Below, in pieces: positions 35,895-44,599 of a stretch of DNA of 64,000 bases (positions within the stretch are counted from its first letter, which is position 1; the number at the start of each line of letters is the position of its first letter). A program made the position numbers and the translations under genes. Below the pieces are notes generated by a model, which was not told where the DNA came from, ran no database searches, and saw only the letters and a list, made by a program, of their open reading frames with translations. The stretch is from Marinobacter panjinensis. GTDB taxonomy: Bacteria; Pseudomonadota; Gammaproteobacteria; Pseudomonadales; Oleiphilaceae. Where the stretch lies: the NCBI RefSeq assembly GCF_005298175.1, contig NZ_SZYH01000001.1:806001-870000 (forward strand). Direction: 5' to 3'.

Positions 35895-36794
35895 ATGAAT
35901 GACGAAGCGGCAAAGCCCCAACCTGTGCTTACAATTGCGATTGCAGCCAGCGCGAAGGCGGACCACGCCTCCCTCAGAGAGCGCTTGGCAACCGCCGGTA
36001 TGCTAAATCAGCCGGATATCGAGGTTTGCGTAGCGCTGCTGGGCGATCAGGATATGGATGCACCTGAAGACAACCTGGCAGTCTTCAGGTTTTCCAGCCG
36101 TACGCCTTTCTTTGAACAGTATGCAGGGATCATCCAACAGACCCATAGCCGATACATCGCATTACTGGATGCCTCTTGCCCTCCAGCGCAGGGATGGCTT
36201 CCCGCAGTGCGGAAAAGGATGGATGACGGAACGCCGGTATTCTTTGGGCCGGTCAACAGTGGCTGGCCTGATAAGGATTCACGCAACATCGGCTACCTGA
36301 TCGAATACGCTCAATTCCGGGCACCCATCGACCCTGAATTACCCGAGTATCCGGGCAATAATATTGCCTTCCAGCGTGAATTACTTCGTAACGTATCTCT
36401 GGTCGGCAAAGGGTTTCAAAAAACCTTTTTCCTCCGCCAGGCAAAGGAAGAACTGGGCATTACGCCCACGGCATGCGACGACATGCCCGTCACCTATCTG
36501 AAGCAATACGCCAGGAGTTATTACCTTCGCAGGCGCTATTGCCACGGCCGTCTTTATGGTGCGAGTCATTCGGAGGTATTGGGCCCCCGGCGATTCCTCT
36601 ATGCAGCTGGAATACTCATCCTCCCTATACTCAGATATAGTCGTATCCTGCGAGCATCAAAGCGAACGCCGACGCTATCCCGGAAGGTGCTGCGCTTTTC
36701 CGTGTCCATTCTTGTATCCGAGTGCGCCTGGTCTTTAGGAGAATGCGCTGGTTACATCGCGGGAACCCCGGAAGATGGAATATTTCTTGATTAG
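35895..36794 (+). CDS. divergent GT2-like protein, paralogue 2 of 4
   Basis: 299 residues, ATG at 35895, three bases after the upstream stop. Opening LTIAIAASAKADHASLRERL; the DxD region reads RYIALLDASCPPAQGWLPAV (DAS). NNIAFQRELLRN corresponds to NLLYRRALL of paralogue 1. The RRRYCHGRLYGASHSEVLGP block, then a hydrophobic helix and terminal CAWSLGECAGYIAG repeat the shared pattern. Substrate unknown; the altered metal motif means it may use another way of binding the donor or have lost catalysis. Confidence 0.72.
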   Translation: MNDEAAKPQPVLTIAIAASAKADHASLRERLATAGMLNQPDIEVCVALLGDQDMDAPEDNLAVFRFSSRTPFFEQYAGIIQQTHSRYIALLDASCPPAQGWLPAVRKRMDDGTPVFFGPVNSGWPDKDSRNIGYLIEYAQFRAPIDPELPEYPGNNIAFQRELLRNVSLVGKGFQKTFFLRQAKEELGITPTACDDMPVTYLKQYARSYYLRRRYCHGRLYGASHSEVLGPRRFLYAAGILILPILRYSRILRASKRTPTLSRKVLRFSVSILVSECAWSLGECAGYIAGTPEDGIFLD

Positions 36795-36801
36795 TGATTA
36801 C

Positions 36802-36808
36802 AAGGAGG
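36802..36808 (+). promoter_or_regulatory. strong ribosome binding site fixing a TTG start
   Basis: AAGGAGG at 36802-36808 lies nine bases before TTG 36818-36820. It decides the start of the third GT2-like gene and excludes the longer frame that begins at the GTG 36794. Confidence 0.75.
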
Positions 36809-36817
36809 GATTTCACA

Positions 36818-37753
36818 TTGACTGACACTCACAACGAACAGAATCAAGTCGTCACCTATTCCATCGTTATCGGTCGGGTAAGCACAGAAGATGATGATCG
36901 AATCCTGGAAACGCTTGAGTCGCTGCATCATCAGGAAGAAAACCCATCCCTGGAGATATTGCTTGCTGATCGCATCAACGATCATGTTTCCCAGCTTGTC
37001 AAAAGTGACTATCCCAGCACAAAGATCATCGAATGTTCCCCCGATACAGATCTGCCAACAATGCGCACGCTAGCAGCAAAACAGGCGTCAGGAGACTTCG
37101 TGCTCGTCACAGAGGACCATTGCGTGCCGCCCCGGGACTGGCTGAAGCAATTCGCCCGGGCATTTGCCGAACACCCCGAAGCGTCTGCCATTGGTGGGAG
37201 CGTGGTCAATGGTGTGACAGATACGGGGCTCGATTGGGCTACGTTCCTGTGTGAATACGCCCCCATGTCGCCCCCGATCGAGAGCGGCCCCACTCCAAAC
37301 CTGGCCGGAATGAATGTGGCGTACCGACGTGAGATTTTCAAGGAAGTGGACGAGCAGGTGCTGACATCAGGGTTCTGGGAAACCACGTTACACCCTCTGC
37401 TGCACAAGCGGGGGCATATTCTTATCGCAGACGACAACGTGCGCATTTATCATTGTAAAAAATTCAGTCTTGGGCTGTTTCTGAGGCAGCGATTTGTCTA
37501 TTCACGCTATTACGCAGGCATCCGCTTTGCGCCTGAGCAGAAAGTGATGCGGGTGATTTACGCCATGGCATCCGTCGTACTACCTCCACTGCTGACCTTC
37601 CGTTTCTTCAAGAATGCCCGTCATAAAGCCAGTGTTCGTTCTCACCTGGCTGAGGCTGCTCCCTATCTGGTGTTGTTCTATCTGGTCTGGGGGGTTGGAG
37701 AAGCATGGGGCTACCTGTTCGGCCCGCGGGATGCACTACAGGAAATTGAGTAG
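36818..37753 (+). CDS. GT2 glycosyltransferase, paralogue 3 of 4
   Basis: 311 residues from TTG 36818, chosen for the near-perfect Shine-Dalgarno ahead of it. The best preserved of the four: VTYSIVIGRVSTEDDDRIL, MRTLAAKQASGDFVLVTEDH with EDH where DxD is expected, PPRDWLKQFARAFAEHP, AIGGSVVNGV, LAGMNVAYRREIFKEV, FWETTLHPLLHKRG. The C-terminus has RQRFVYSRYYAGIRF, a hydrophobic segment and VWGVGEAWGYLFG. It should add a sugar to a lipid-linked glycan. Last gene of the + operon; a weak hairpin follows at 37774. Confidence 0.8.
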   Translation: MTDTHNEQNQVVTYSIVIGRVSTEDDDRILETLESLHHQEENPSLEILLADRINDHVSQLVKSDYPSTKIIECSPDTDLPTMRTLAAKQASGDFVLVTEDHCVPPRDWLKQFARAFAEHPEASAIGGSVVNGVTDTGLDWATFLCEYAPMSPPIESGPTPNLAGMNVAYRREIFKEVDEQVLTSGFWETTLHPLLHKRGHILIADDNVRIYHCKKFSLGLFLRQRFVYSRYYAGIRFAPEQKVMRVIYAMASVVLPPLLTFRFFKNARHKASVRSHLAEAAPYLVLFYLVWGVGEAWGYLFGPRDALQEIE

Positions 37754-37773
37754 ATACACGAAGACCCGTCCGT

Positions 37774-37800
37774 GGGGTGCCTGAACACACCCCGTTTCCT
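37774..37800 (+). terminator. candidate terminator at the end of the + strand operon
   Basis: GGGGTG (37774-37779), eight-base loop, CACCCC (37788-37793), then GTTTCCTTT. A strong six-pair GC stem with a broken U-tract, between two convergent operons. Confidence 0.45.
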
Positions 37801-37805
37801 TTGGA

Positions 37806-38759
37806 TTAAAGGTTCGGGTTCTCGGTCAAAAGCCCATCAAAATAAGCGATGGTTTTGATCAACCCCTCTTTTAATTCAACGGTTGGCTGCCACCCCAATT
37901 CAGTTCTTGCTTTCGTGATATCCGGGCAACGTTGCTTGGGATCGTCCTGGGGGAGTGGCAGGTAGTCGATGCGGGATTTAGAGCCGATGAGCTCAATCAC
38001 CTGTTCAGCCAACTGCTTGATTGTAAATTCATTCGGGTTGCCAAGATTCGTCGGGCCAATGATGTCATCCGGCGTGCGCATCATTCTGACCAAACCATCA
38101 ATCAGATCATCGCAGTAGCAGAATGATCGTGTTTGACTGCCATTACCGTAGATGCTGATCGATTTATTCCTTAACGCCTGCATAATAAAATTGGAGACCA
38201 CACGCCCGTCGTGCGGATGCATGTGGGGGCCATAGGTATTGAAAATACGAACGATCTTGATACCCAACTGATGTTGTTTACGGTAATCCATGAACAACGT
38301 TTCGGCGCAGCGCTTGCCTTCGTCATAGCATGAACGTGGGCCTATTGGATTCACATTACCCCAGTAGTCTTCCTTTTGCGGGTGAACCGTAGGGTCGCCG
38401 TAGACTTCGCTGGTAGATGCCTGCAATATTTTTGCGCCAATACGTTTCGCCAGGCCAAGCATATTGGTGCTTCCATTGACATTCACTTTGGTGGTCTGTG
38501 TCGGATGCCTTTGGTAATGGATGGGGCTGGCGGGGCAAGCAAGGTTATAGATCTCATCTGCCTCAAGGTACAGGGGAAAGCAGATGTCATGGCGAAGAAC
38601 CTCAAAATAGGGATTGTCCATCAAATGGACAATGTTGCGCTTCTGGCCAGTGAAGAAGTTGTCAACGCAAATAACTTCGTGGCCTTCGCCAAGAAGACGC
38701 TCACAAAGGTGACTGCCCAGAAACCCGGCTCCACCTGTTACGATGATCCTGTTTTTCAT
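37806..38759 (-). CDS. UDP-glucuronate decarboxylase (UDP-xylose synthase)
   Basis: 317 residues, ATG at 38759. Extended SDR with [19 protein letters not shown] and the UXS-specific blocks [51 protein letters not shown] (Y-x3-K) and [20 protein letters not shown]. It oxidises and decarboxylates UDP-glucuronate to UDP-xylose in the cytoplasm. No UDP-glucose dehydrogenase is in the window, so UDP-glucuronate comes from elsewhere. 65 bases downstream of the dehydrogenase gene 38825-39868 on the same strand; converges on the + operon. Confidence 0.93.
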   Translation of the reverse strand: MKNRIIVTGGAGFLGSHLCERLLGEGHEVICVDNFFTGQKRNIVHLMDNPYFEVLRHDICFPLYLEADEIYNLACPASPIHYQRHPTQTTKVNVNGSTNMLGLAKRIGAKILQASTSEVYGDPTVHPQKEDYWGNVNPIGPRSCYDEGKRCAETLFMDYRKQHQLGIKIVRIFNTYGPHMHPHDGRVVSNFIMQALRNKSISIYGNGSQTRSFCYCDDLIDGLVRMMRTPDDIIGPTNLGNPNEFTIKQLAEQVIELIGSKSRIDYLPLPQDDPKQRCPDITKARTELGWQPTVELKEGLIKTIAYFDGLLTENPNL

Positions 38760-38824
38760 AGTCCCTGCACACTCCTTTAACCCCTGTTGAGCAGCAAGTT
38801 CATGCCACCACGTCTGATCCGCGC

Positions 38825-39868
38825 CTAACCCGGGCGATTCAAGGTCACAACCTGATGATCCCGGTCACTGTCGTAGACAGCATTGGGTATGGCGATGCTG
38901 CGAAGACCGTCCTGTGCAGTCGCAATGGCACCTGCCGGCCCGCCGTTCGTCAAACTTACAAAGTCATGAAACTCTTCAACAAAGGTCTGCACGACCGTTG
39001 ATTGCCAACCCTTGAATTTTTCACGGAAAATGGCGGGTATATAGAAGTTCCGTTTCTTGCTGGCCTGGCCTCCTGGCTTCTCCATCGTAATGATAGTCGA
39101 GCTCATGGGGGCGTAATAAGCGCGAGCCATGCCCAGGTCGCCGTAAGCCTCTACATAGAAATGATAACCTTTCCATTCAGTCCAGCTACTGTGCAGACTG
39201 CCCATAACTCCGGACTGACTGCGCAGCTGAACAAAGGCGTTGTCCTCGGTGCGGTCGAGTTGCCAGGTTTTAGTGCTGATCATACCCGACACTTCGTTAA
39301 TTTCGTCATTGATGAGGTAGCAGATCAGATCCAACGTGTGAATGCCGTTGTCCATAAGGGTGCCACCACCCATCTTATCCTTGTCGTACATCCAGGCCGA
39401 TTTGAATTCAGATAGCCCCGTGTGCCCGGCGTATCCTTTGACATAGCGTAGCGTGCCAAGAGCTTCGTTTTGGATGGCGGCTTTCACTTCCTTAATGGCT
39501 GCAAAATAGCGATGATTGAAACCGACCGTCAGGATTTTGCCGCAGCGCTCGGCCGTTTCAACCATCTGCTCACATTCGGCAAGCGAGCTGGCCATCGGTT
39601 TCTCCACGATGACATGCTTGCCGTTTTCCAGCGCGGTTATTGCAAGGTCTTTATGAAAGTGGGTAGGTGTCGAAATGATGACTGCATCACAGGCATCGGA
39701 TTTGAGGAGTTGTTCTGCGTCTTTAAACACAGTGATATCATCGGGCAATTGGGCCAATAGGTTTGCATCAAGATCAAATGCGGCTGTCAGTTCACATACA
39801 TCGGAGACTTCAAGTGCCTGTTTGCGAACCTCTCCAATTCCCCCTAGCCCAATTAGTCCGAAGCGCAT
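38825..39868 (-). CDS. Gfo/Idh/MocA family oxidoreductase (1 of 3)
   Basis: 347 residues from the ATG at 39868 (another ATG at 39871). Rossmann N-terminus [38 protein letters not shown], the catalytic Lys motif [19 protein letters not shown], and [19 protein letters not shown] with the catalytic His region at about 176. It oxidises or reduces a sugar with NAD(P); in polysaccharide clusters such enzymes make 3-keto or amino-sugar precursors. It overlaps the upstream methyltransferase stop, so the two are co-translated. No aminotransferase or acetyltransferase partner is seen here. Confidence 0.86.
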   Translation of the reverse strand: MRFGLIGLGGIGEVRKQALEVSDVCELTAAFDLDANLLAQLPDDITVFKDAEQLLKSDACDAVIISTPTHFHKDLAITALENGKHVIVEKPMASSLAECEQMVETAERCGKILTVGFNHRYFAAIKEVKAAIQNEALGTLRYVKGYAGHTGLSEFKSAWMYDKDKMGGGTLMDNGIHTLDLICYLINDEINEVSGMISTKTWQLDRTEDNAFVQLRSQSGVMGSLHSSWTEWKGYHFYVEAYGDLGMARAYYAPMSSTIITMEKPGGQASKKRNFYIPAIFREKFKGWQSTVVQTFVEEFHDFVSLTNGGPAGAIATAQDGLRSIAIPNAVYDSDRDHQVVTLNRPG

Positions 39869-40917
39869 CATGCCAGGTCAACTCCCTTTGATTCCTTTGA
39901 ATGTGGTGCTTTTTGCAATGCCATCTCAAAAGCTGGACCGATCCAGATCAGCAACTGGCGCAACAAAGGTAACCGCGCAACCGCGACGTAGATCTTGATC
40001 ATTACCCTGTCAATTGCGGGGTAGGTACCTTCGCCATCCAACGCCACCATCCGGGGAGATAGTATATTTACGTGCAATCCAATGCGTTCAGCATAGCGAA
40101 TGATGCGCGCCGGTGAAATCAAATTGATAAAGCGGAGCGAATCGACACCTCTCAATCGCGTGACCAGTCTACGGCGCCACTTTCCGGGAAAATAACCGAT
40201 GGCCCAAAGCCGGGTACTGGGGTGTGGACCAAGACAGAACTTATTGCTGCCGGCAAGCCATAACTTGCCATCTGCCTTGAGAAGGCGCCCCATAGCTGAC
40301 AAGGATTTCTCCACCGAGTACACGTTTTCCAGCAAATCGGTTGCGACTATTTTTGAAAAAGACGCGTCCGGAAATGGTGACGCCTCAATGTCTGCGCACA
40401 CCAGAGTCGCAGAGATCCCCTGCTCCCTTAACCGCTGCTGGCAGATCATAAGCCAGCGTAGCGCGATATCCATTCCATAAACCTGAGAGCCCTTCTCTGC
40501 GGCCGCAATAAGAGCACCTCCAGTACCACAGCCCACGTCCAGAATCACATCGTCAGATGCGATGCCCAACCGCTCCAAACTATAACGGGCCTGCCGTGGG
40601 CTGTTGTAGTGATAAGCCTTGTATCGAGCCGCAAGTACAGGTGGAACATCGTCGGTAATATCGTAATAGTAGTCCAGCATTGCAGAAAAGCTCTGTTCCA
40701 CTTCCGTCGCCAGGCGTCTGGCTTTTGCGCGCTCCTCTTCCAGGCTGAGGTATCGATCAGACCGGATGCGAAAATCGGCGATCCCAAAAATAACCGGGTA
40801 TTCTTTTCCGCAATCACCGCATCGAAAACTCTCCGGCTGCTTCAATAACCTGTTGCGGCATTGAGGACAGACGAAGAGTCCGCCCTCCCTGGTATTCGGT
40901 CCATCGAGTTCTGACAT
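39868..40917 (-). CDS. methyltransferase with N-terminal zinc ribbon (paralogue)
   Basis: 349 residues from the ATG at 40917; GAGAAGG lies 6 bases before it and the GTG at 40920 is less well spaced. Zinc ribbon FVCPQCRNRLL and RCGDCGKEYPVIFGIADFR (Cys at about 17, 20, 33 and 36), then after about 70 residues a SAM core: VILDVGCGTGGALIAAAEKG, VYGMDIALRWLMICQQRL, DLLENVYSVEKSLSAMGRLL, LWLAGSNKFCLGPHPSTRLW. The same plan and several identical stretches as 31058-32065. It sits between two Gfo/Idh/MocA genes; likely methylates a sugar intermediate. Confidence 0.83.
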   Translation of the reverse strand: MSELDGPNTREGGLFVCPQCRNRLLKQPESFRCGDCGKEYPVIFGIADFRIRSDRYLSLEEERAKARRLATEVEQSFSAMLDYYYDITDDVPPVLAARYKAYHYNSPRQARYSLERLGIASDDVILDVGCGTGGALIAAAEKGSQVYGMDIALRWLMICQQRLREQGISATLVCADIEASPFPDASFSKIVATDLLENVYSVEKSLSAMGRLLKADGKLWLAGSNKFCLGPHPSTRLWAIGYFPGKWRRRLVTRLRGVDSLRFINLISPARIIRYAERIGLHVNILSPRMVALDGEGTYPAIDRVMIKIYVAVARLPLLRQLLIWIGPAFEMALQKAPHSKESKGVDLA

Positions 40918-40952
40918 CACAACCCTTCTCCGGGCATCTTTTCGAATTGTTC

Positions 40953-42032
40953 CTAGGTCCAGTGCTGTGCAAACGGAACAGGCTCGCCCCGATCATTGGA
41001 AGCATAGGCTGCCAGCATCAGCGCCAGGGTCTTGATATTATCCTGTGCGCTGCACGCCGGAACAGTGCCATTATCAATCGCGTTGATCAGGTTTTTCAAA
41101 AGCTTGCTCGTGGCATGGGCAAAAATGTCGAGCGGGTCGCTGGCAATCTTTCTGGACTTCTCAGCGTTGTACTGAAGTGCCCTGCCTCCCAACGAAATAT
41201 CAAAACCCACAAAGGGTTTTCGGTCACCACCCCGAATACCGGCGGTGAACTGCACATTGCCACCAAATTCGGTTTCGATTGACGCTTCGGTGCCATCGAG
41301 TCTCAAGTCAAGATACCGGTGCCTACCTCTGGTAAGCCGGTCCAGCGTAATCTGAGCAGTCCGCCCCTCCGGGAAATCGAGCTGGATCAGATTCAGATAA
41401 TCCGGCCCGGTCGGGTTGGAGGGTTTTGGCATTCGGGCGCTGATCTGCACTGGCTCCTCACCAAAAAAGTAACGGCACAGATCCAATACATGGATACCAA
41501 ATTCTTTGCAGGTGCGTTGAGGATCGTTTCCGCGCCACCCAGCCTCTGTTTTTTCATTGACGTAAAAGTTCTGCTGGGCGTTTATAAACAGCAGGTCGCC
41601 AAATTCGGGACTGCCGATTTTTCCTTTTGCCGCCTCGTATATATTCATGAAGCGGAACTCGTTGTTCACAACGATCCAGCGCTGCTGTTTTTCCGCCAGA
41701 TCAATTAACTGGCGTGCTTCATCCAACGTTGTGGTAAACGGTTTTTCGCAAAAAATATGGCAGCCGTGCAGTAACCCTTGCTGAGCCAGAGCAAAATGGA
41801 ATTGGGTGGGGCTGGCGATGGCCAGAATGTCTGGGTTGGTCTTTTCCAGCAGGGTTTTGACATCTGGAAAAATCGGGAATGAAAACTCCCCTACCGCTGA
41901 AGTAGGCTCTATCGCCGGGTCATGACCGCCAACAAGTTCAAGGTCGGCCAATTTTTTATAGGCAGGTAAATGGATATTCTTCGCCGCTGCACCCAATCCC
42001 ACCAGCGCGATTTTTTTACGATTTGAGTTCAT
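40953..42032 (-). CDS. Gfo/Idh/MocA family oxidoreductase (2 of 3)
   Basis: 359 residues, ATG at 42032. IALVGLGAAAKNIHLPAYKK binds NAD(P); ASPTQFHFALAQQGLLHG and CEKPFTTTLDEARQLIDLA give the catalytic Lys; CKEFGIHVLDLCRYFFGE has the conserved Asp/His region near 185. The C-terminal domain includes RYLDLRLDGTEASIETEFGG. First gene of the minus-strand set with a zinc-ribbon methyltransferase, a second dehydrogenase and UDP-xylose synthase. Sugar substrate not determinable. Confidence 0.86.
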   Translation of the reverse strand: MNSNRKKIALVGLGAAAKNIHLPAYKKLADLELVGGHDPAIEPTSAVGEFSFPIFPDVKTLLEKTNPDILAIASPTQFHFALAQQGLLHGCHIFCEKPFTTTLDEARQLIDLAEKQQRWIVVNNEFRFMNIYEAAKGKIGSPEFGDLLFINAQQNFYVNEKTEAGWRGNDPQRTCKEFGIHVLDLCRYFFGEEPVQISARMPKPSNPTGPDYLNLIQLDFPEGRTAQITLDRLTRGRHRYLDLRLDGTEASIETEFGGNVQFTAGIRGGDRKPFVGFDISLGGRALQYNAEKSRKIASDPLDIFAHATSKLLKNLINAIDNGTVPACSAQDNIKTLALMLAAYASNDRGEPVPFAQHWT

Positions 42033-42213
42033 GTATCTGATTCACTGCAGTCAGCGGCATTGGAACGCATAGAAAGATAATACCTGAAACATCGGGCTTT
42101 GGGCACGTTGCCGCCGGACCGACCATGCCGCCAACGCTTGCCTCGATGCGCGGACCCGCATCTGCGTAGACAATAGTTCCCGTGCCAGCCAAAATCTAGG
42201 TGCTTGAAACACA

Positions 42214-42243
42214 TTGACTCTTTGGGTATCTATGCTCTATTTA
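42214..42243 (+). promoter_or_regulatory. candidate promoter in the divergent gap
   Basis: TTGACT at 42214-42219 (5 of 6 to consensus), an 18-base spacer and TATTTA at 42238-42243. The -10 is poor. It would start transcription near 42250, either of a short leader RNA or of the downstream operon. Confidence 0.3.
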
Positions 42244-42284
42244 AAGCGTATAGACTCAATAGGCATAAACAATACCGACACAAG

Positions 42285-42316
42285 ATGGACCCGACAAAGC
42301 CGGGTTTTTCGTCCAT
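42285..42316 (+). terminator. hairpin with T-run, terminator or attenuator
   Basis: ACCCG (42289-42293), loop ACAAAGC, CGGGT (42301-42305) running into TTTTT (42305-42309). An outer pair ATGGAC/GTCCAT (42285-42290 and 42311-42316) could form a longer alternative stem. It lies 56 bases before the next ATG with no gene upstream on this strand. Confidence 0.5.
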
Positions 42317-42371
42317 GATCTGGACATAGCGCTCGGCGCGCTGCCTATCGGAAAAATGTGAGCAACGGAGT

Positions 42372-43406
42372 ATGCAAACAGAAGAACAACTAACGGTTGC
42401 CATTGTAGGCGCTGGCCTAATGGGCAACTGGCATGCACATGCGGCCCAGAAAAACGGCGCAGTTATAGCGGCCGTTATTGATTCCAGTGCTCAAGCTGCG
42501 AACAAGCTCGTCGGCCGATACGGCGGCCGTGCCTTTTCTGATTTTGAACAGGCGCTGGAGCAAACCCATTTCGATGTAGTGCATATCTGCACACCACTAA
42601 AAACCCACGTGTTATTCGCGAAACAGGCGCTGACGGCTGAGAAACATGTGATTGTGGAAAAGCCCGTGGCGCCCACTCGTAGCGAGTTAAATGACTTGCA
42701 GGAGCTGGCGGCAAGCAAGAACCTCTTGTTGTGCCCGGTCCATCAATTTGCTTTTCAGCGAGGCGTGGCCTCAGCGAGGAAGGAGCTGGCTCGCCGAACC
42801 AGTGGTCCATTGGCTGTAAGTTTTGATTTCGCTTCAGCTGGTGGCTTGGGGCGCGAAGCACATGAGCTGAATCAGATACTGGTCGAGATTCTGCCTCATC
42901 CTTTGTCTATTTTATCCGAGCTCTGGCCTGAAGCGCCGCTGGAGCAGGAACCCTTGTTTGTGGACAACCCAAGAGATGGGGAGCTTTTCACGCACAGCCA
43001 CCATCAGGGGTTCCCGGTAACCGTCAAACTAAGCCTGAATGCCCGGCCAACCCACTGCTCAATGACCATTGATCACGAACAGGGCGCCATCCATCTCAAT
43101 CTGTTCCATGGTTTTGCAGTTTTTGAGTCCCCTGCGGTGTCCCGGATTCGAAAAATAATGGCGCCCTTTGCGCTGTCCCTAAACACACTAATTGCGGCTA
43201 CACGCAACCTGTCAGAACGCGCTCTCAACCGCGAACCCGCCTACCCGGGCCTGCGAACGCTAATTCACCAATGTTATCGATCCGTCCAACACTCAACTCC
43301 CGGGCCGATCTCTCGCGAAAATACGCTTGCCGTCGCTACCATTGCCGAATTGGTCGAGAGTAAGCTATCCCACGCAACAACGACACAAATGGAGCAGGGG
43401 GGCTGA
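42372..43406 (+). CDS. Gfo/Idh/MocA family oxidoreductase (3 of 3)
   Basis: 344 residues, ATG at 42372 (GGAG very close upstream). VAIVGAGLMGNWHAHAAQKN opens the Rossmann domain; HICTPLKTHVLFAKQAL and VEKPVAPTRSELNDLQELA carry the catalytic Lys, and CPVHQFAFQRGV follows. The rest is less conserved than in the other two copies: the usual GG-x-D-x2-H block is replaced by GREAHELNQILVEILPHPLS. It may have a different substrate. First gene of the + operon to 47.33 kb; its stop overlaps the next start (TGATG). Confidence 0.82.
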   Translation: MQTEEQLTVAIVGAGLMGNWHAHAAQKNGAVIAAVIDSSAQAANKLVGRYGGRAFSDFEQALEQTHFDVVHICTPLKTHVLFAKQALTAEKHVIVEKPVAPTRSELNDLQELAASKNLLLCPVHQFAFQRGVASARKELARRTSGPLAVSFDFASAGGLGREAHELNQILVEILPHPLSILSELWPEAPLEQEPLFVDNPRDGELFTHSHHQGFPVTVKLSLNARPTHCSMTIDHEQGAIHLNLFHGFAVFESPAVSRIRKIMAPFALSLNTLIAATRNLSERALNREPAYPGLRTLIHQCYRSVQHSTPGPISRENTLAVATIAELVESKLSHATTTQMEQGG

Positions 43407-44599
43407 TGTACATAGGGATAGATGCAACCTGCTGGTGGAACCAGCGCGGCTTCGGCCGAATGGCCCGCGAGTTGTTGTCAGCGATGTTTGCGCTGGAATC
43501 CGATCACACATTTTATTTGTTCATTGATCAGGCACCGACCGAGTCAATGAACCTTCCAAACGTAGAAATTGTTCAGGTATTTCCAGACAGGCCGGCCACC
43601 TCTGCTGCCATCGCCAGCTCCAGGCGCTCAATTAAAGATATGGTGCAATTATACAGAGCCGTATCACGCTCACCTATCGACCTGATGTTTTTCCCGGCCG
43701 TTTATTCCTGGTTTCCTGTTTCGTCGAAATTACCTGCAGTTGTAACGCTACACGATGCGATTGCCGAACATTTTCCGGACATGATCTTTCCGGACTGGAA
43801 AGGCAGACTGTTCTGGACGCTGAAGGTTAAGCTGGCACTCTGGCAGTGCAAACGAGTGATGACCGTCTCACAGGCCGCCAAAGCAGAGATCGAGCAGTAT
43901 TTGGGCGTAAACGGTAATTTGATTGATGTCATCAGCGAAGCGCCCCACGGACTTTTTTGCCAGTCTGAGGACCCAACGGCAAGCAAGGAACTTCGGCAAC
44001 GAATTGGACTTCCACAAGATGGTCAACTAATCGTTTATGTGGGCGGTCTGGCGCCCCATAAAAACCTGCTCGGGTTTCTGGAAGGATTCGCACGCGCCAG
44101 AGAGAAACAGGAAATCGACGACGTTCACGTTGTTCTGGTAGGTGATTACGGGGGAGCCGGATTCCACTCCAACTATGATGAGCTGCAACAACTGGCGAAC
44201 GACAAGCGGATTCAGGGCATGGTTCATTTCACCGGCTTCATCTCGGATGAGGATCTGCTCGTACTTTATAATAACGCTATGGCAGCTGCCATGCCGTCTT
44301 TTTCTGAGGGTTTCGGCTTGCCAGCAGTGGAAGCCATGGCTTGCGGAACGCCTATCCTATCCAGCGACAAGGGCTCGCTGCCCGAGGTGGTTGGAGATGC
44401 TGGCGTATTTTTTGACCCCTATGATGTGGAATCGATCAGCAGGGCGATTGTGAAAATATCGACCGACGTGGAGCTCAGGCAACAGCTTTCAGACGTCGCC
44501 GTTTCAAGGGCTCGGAGCTTCACCTGGGAGCGGGCTGCCAAGCTTGCGCTGAGCTATCTGGAAGCCGCAGCAAAGGGATCGGGAGCGCGCCATGGTTAA
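43406..44599 (+). CDS. GT4 glycosyltransferase
   Basis: 397 residues, ATG at 43406 inside TGATG. Acceptor domain: GIDATCWWNQRGFGRMARELL, VVTLHDAIAEHFPD. Donor domain: LIVYVGGLAPHKNLLGFLEGF, VVLVGDYGGAGFHSNY and E-x7-E in EGFGLPAVEAMACGTPIL with SLPEVVGDAGVFFDP. Typical of mannosyl- or glucosyltransferases that extend lipid-linked repeats. The next gene begins 8 bases before its end, so both are translated together. Confidence 0.87.
   Translation: MYIGIDATCWWNQRGFGRMARELLSAMFALESDHTFYLFIDQAPTESMNLPNVEIVQVFPDRPATSAAIASSRRSIKDMVQLYRAVSRSPIDLMFFPAVYSWFPVSSKLPAVVTLHDAIAEHFPDMIFPDWKGRLFWTLKVKLALWQCKRVMTVSQAAKAEIEQYLGVNGNLIDVISEAPHGLFCQSEDPTASKELRQRIGLPQDGQLIVYVGGLAPHKNLLGFLEGFARAREKQEIDDVHVVLVGDYGGAGFHSNYDELQQLANDKRIQGMVHFTGFISDEDLLVLYNNAMAAAMPSFSEGFGLPAVEAMACGTPILSSDKGSLPEVVGDAGVFFDPYDVESISRAIVKISTDVELRQQLSDVAVSRARSFTWERAAKLALSYLEAAAKGSGARHG

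Larger units (their letters stand above)
42033..42371. other. 339-bp divergent intergenic region
   Basis: No protein-coding frame stands out. It separates two divergently read sugar dehydrogenase genes and must contain promoters for both. It also holds a hairpin-plus-T-run element (42285-42316) preceded by a TTGACT (42214-42219), listed separately. Confidence 0.5.
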
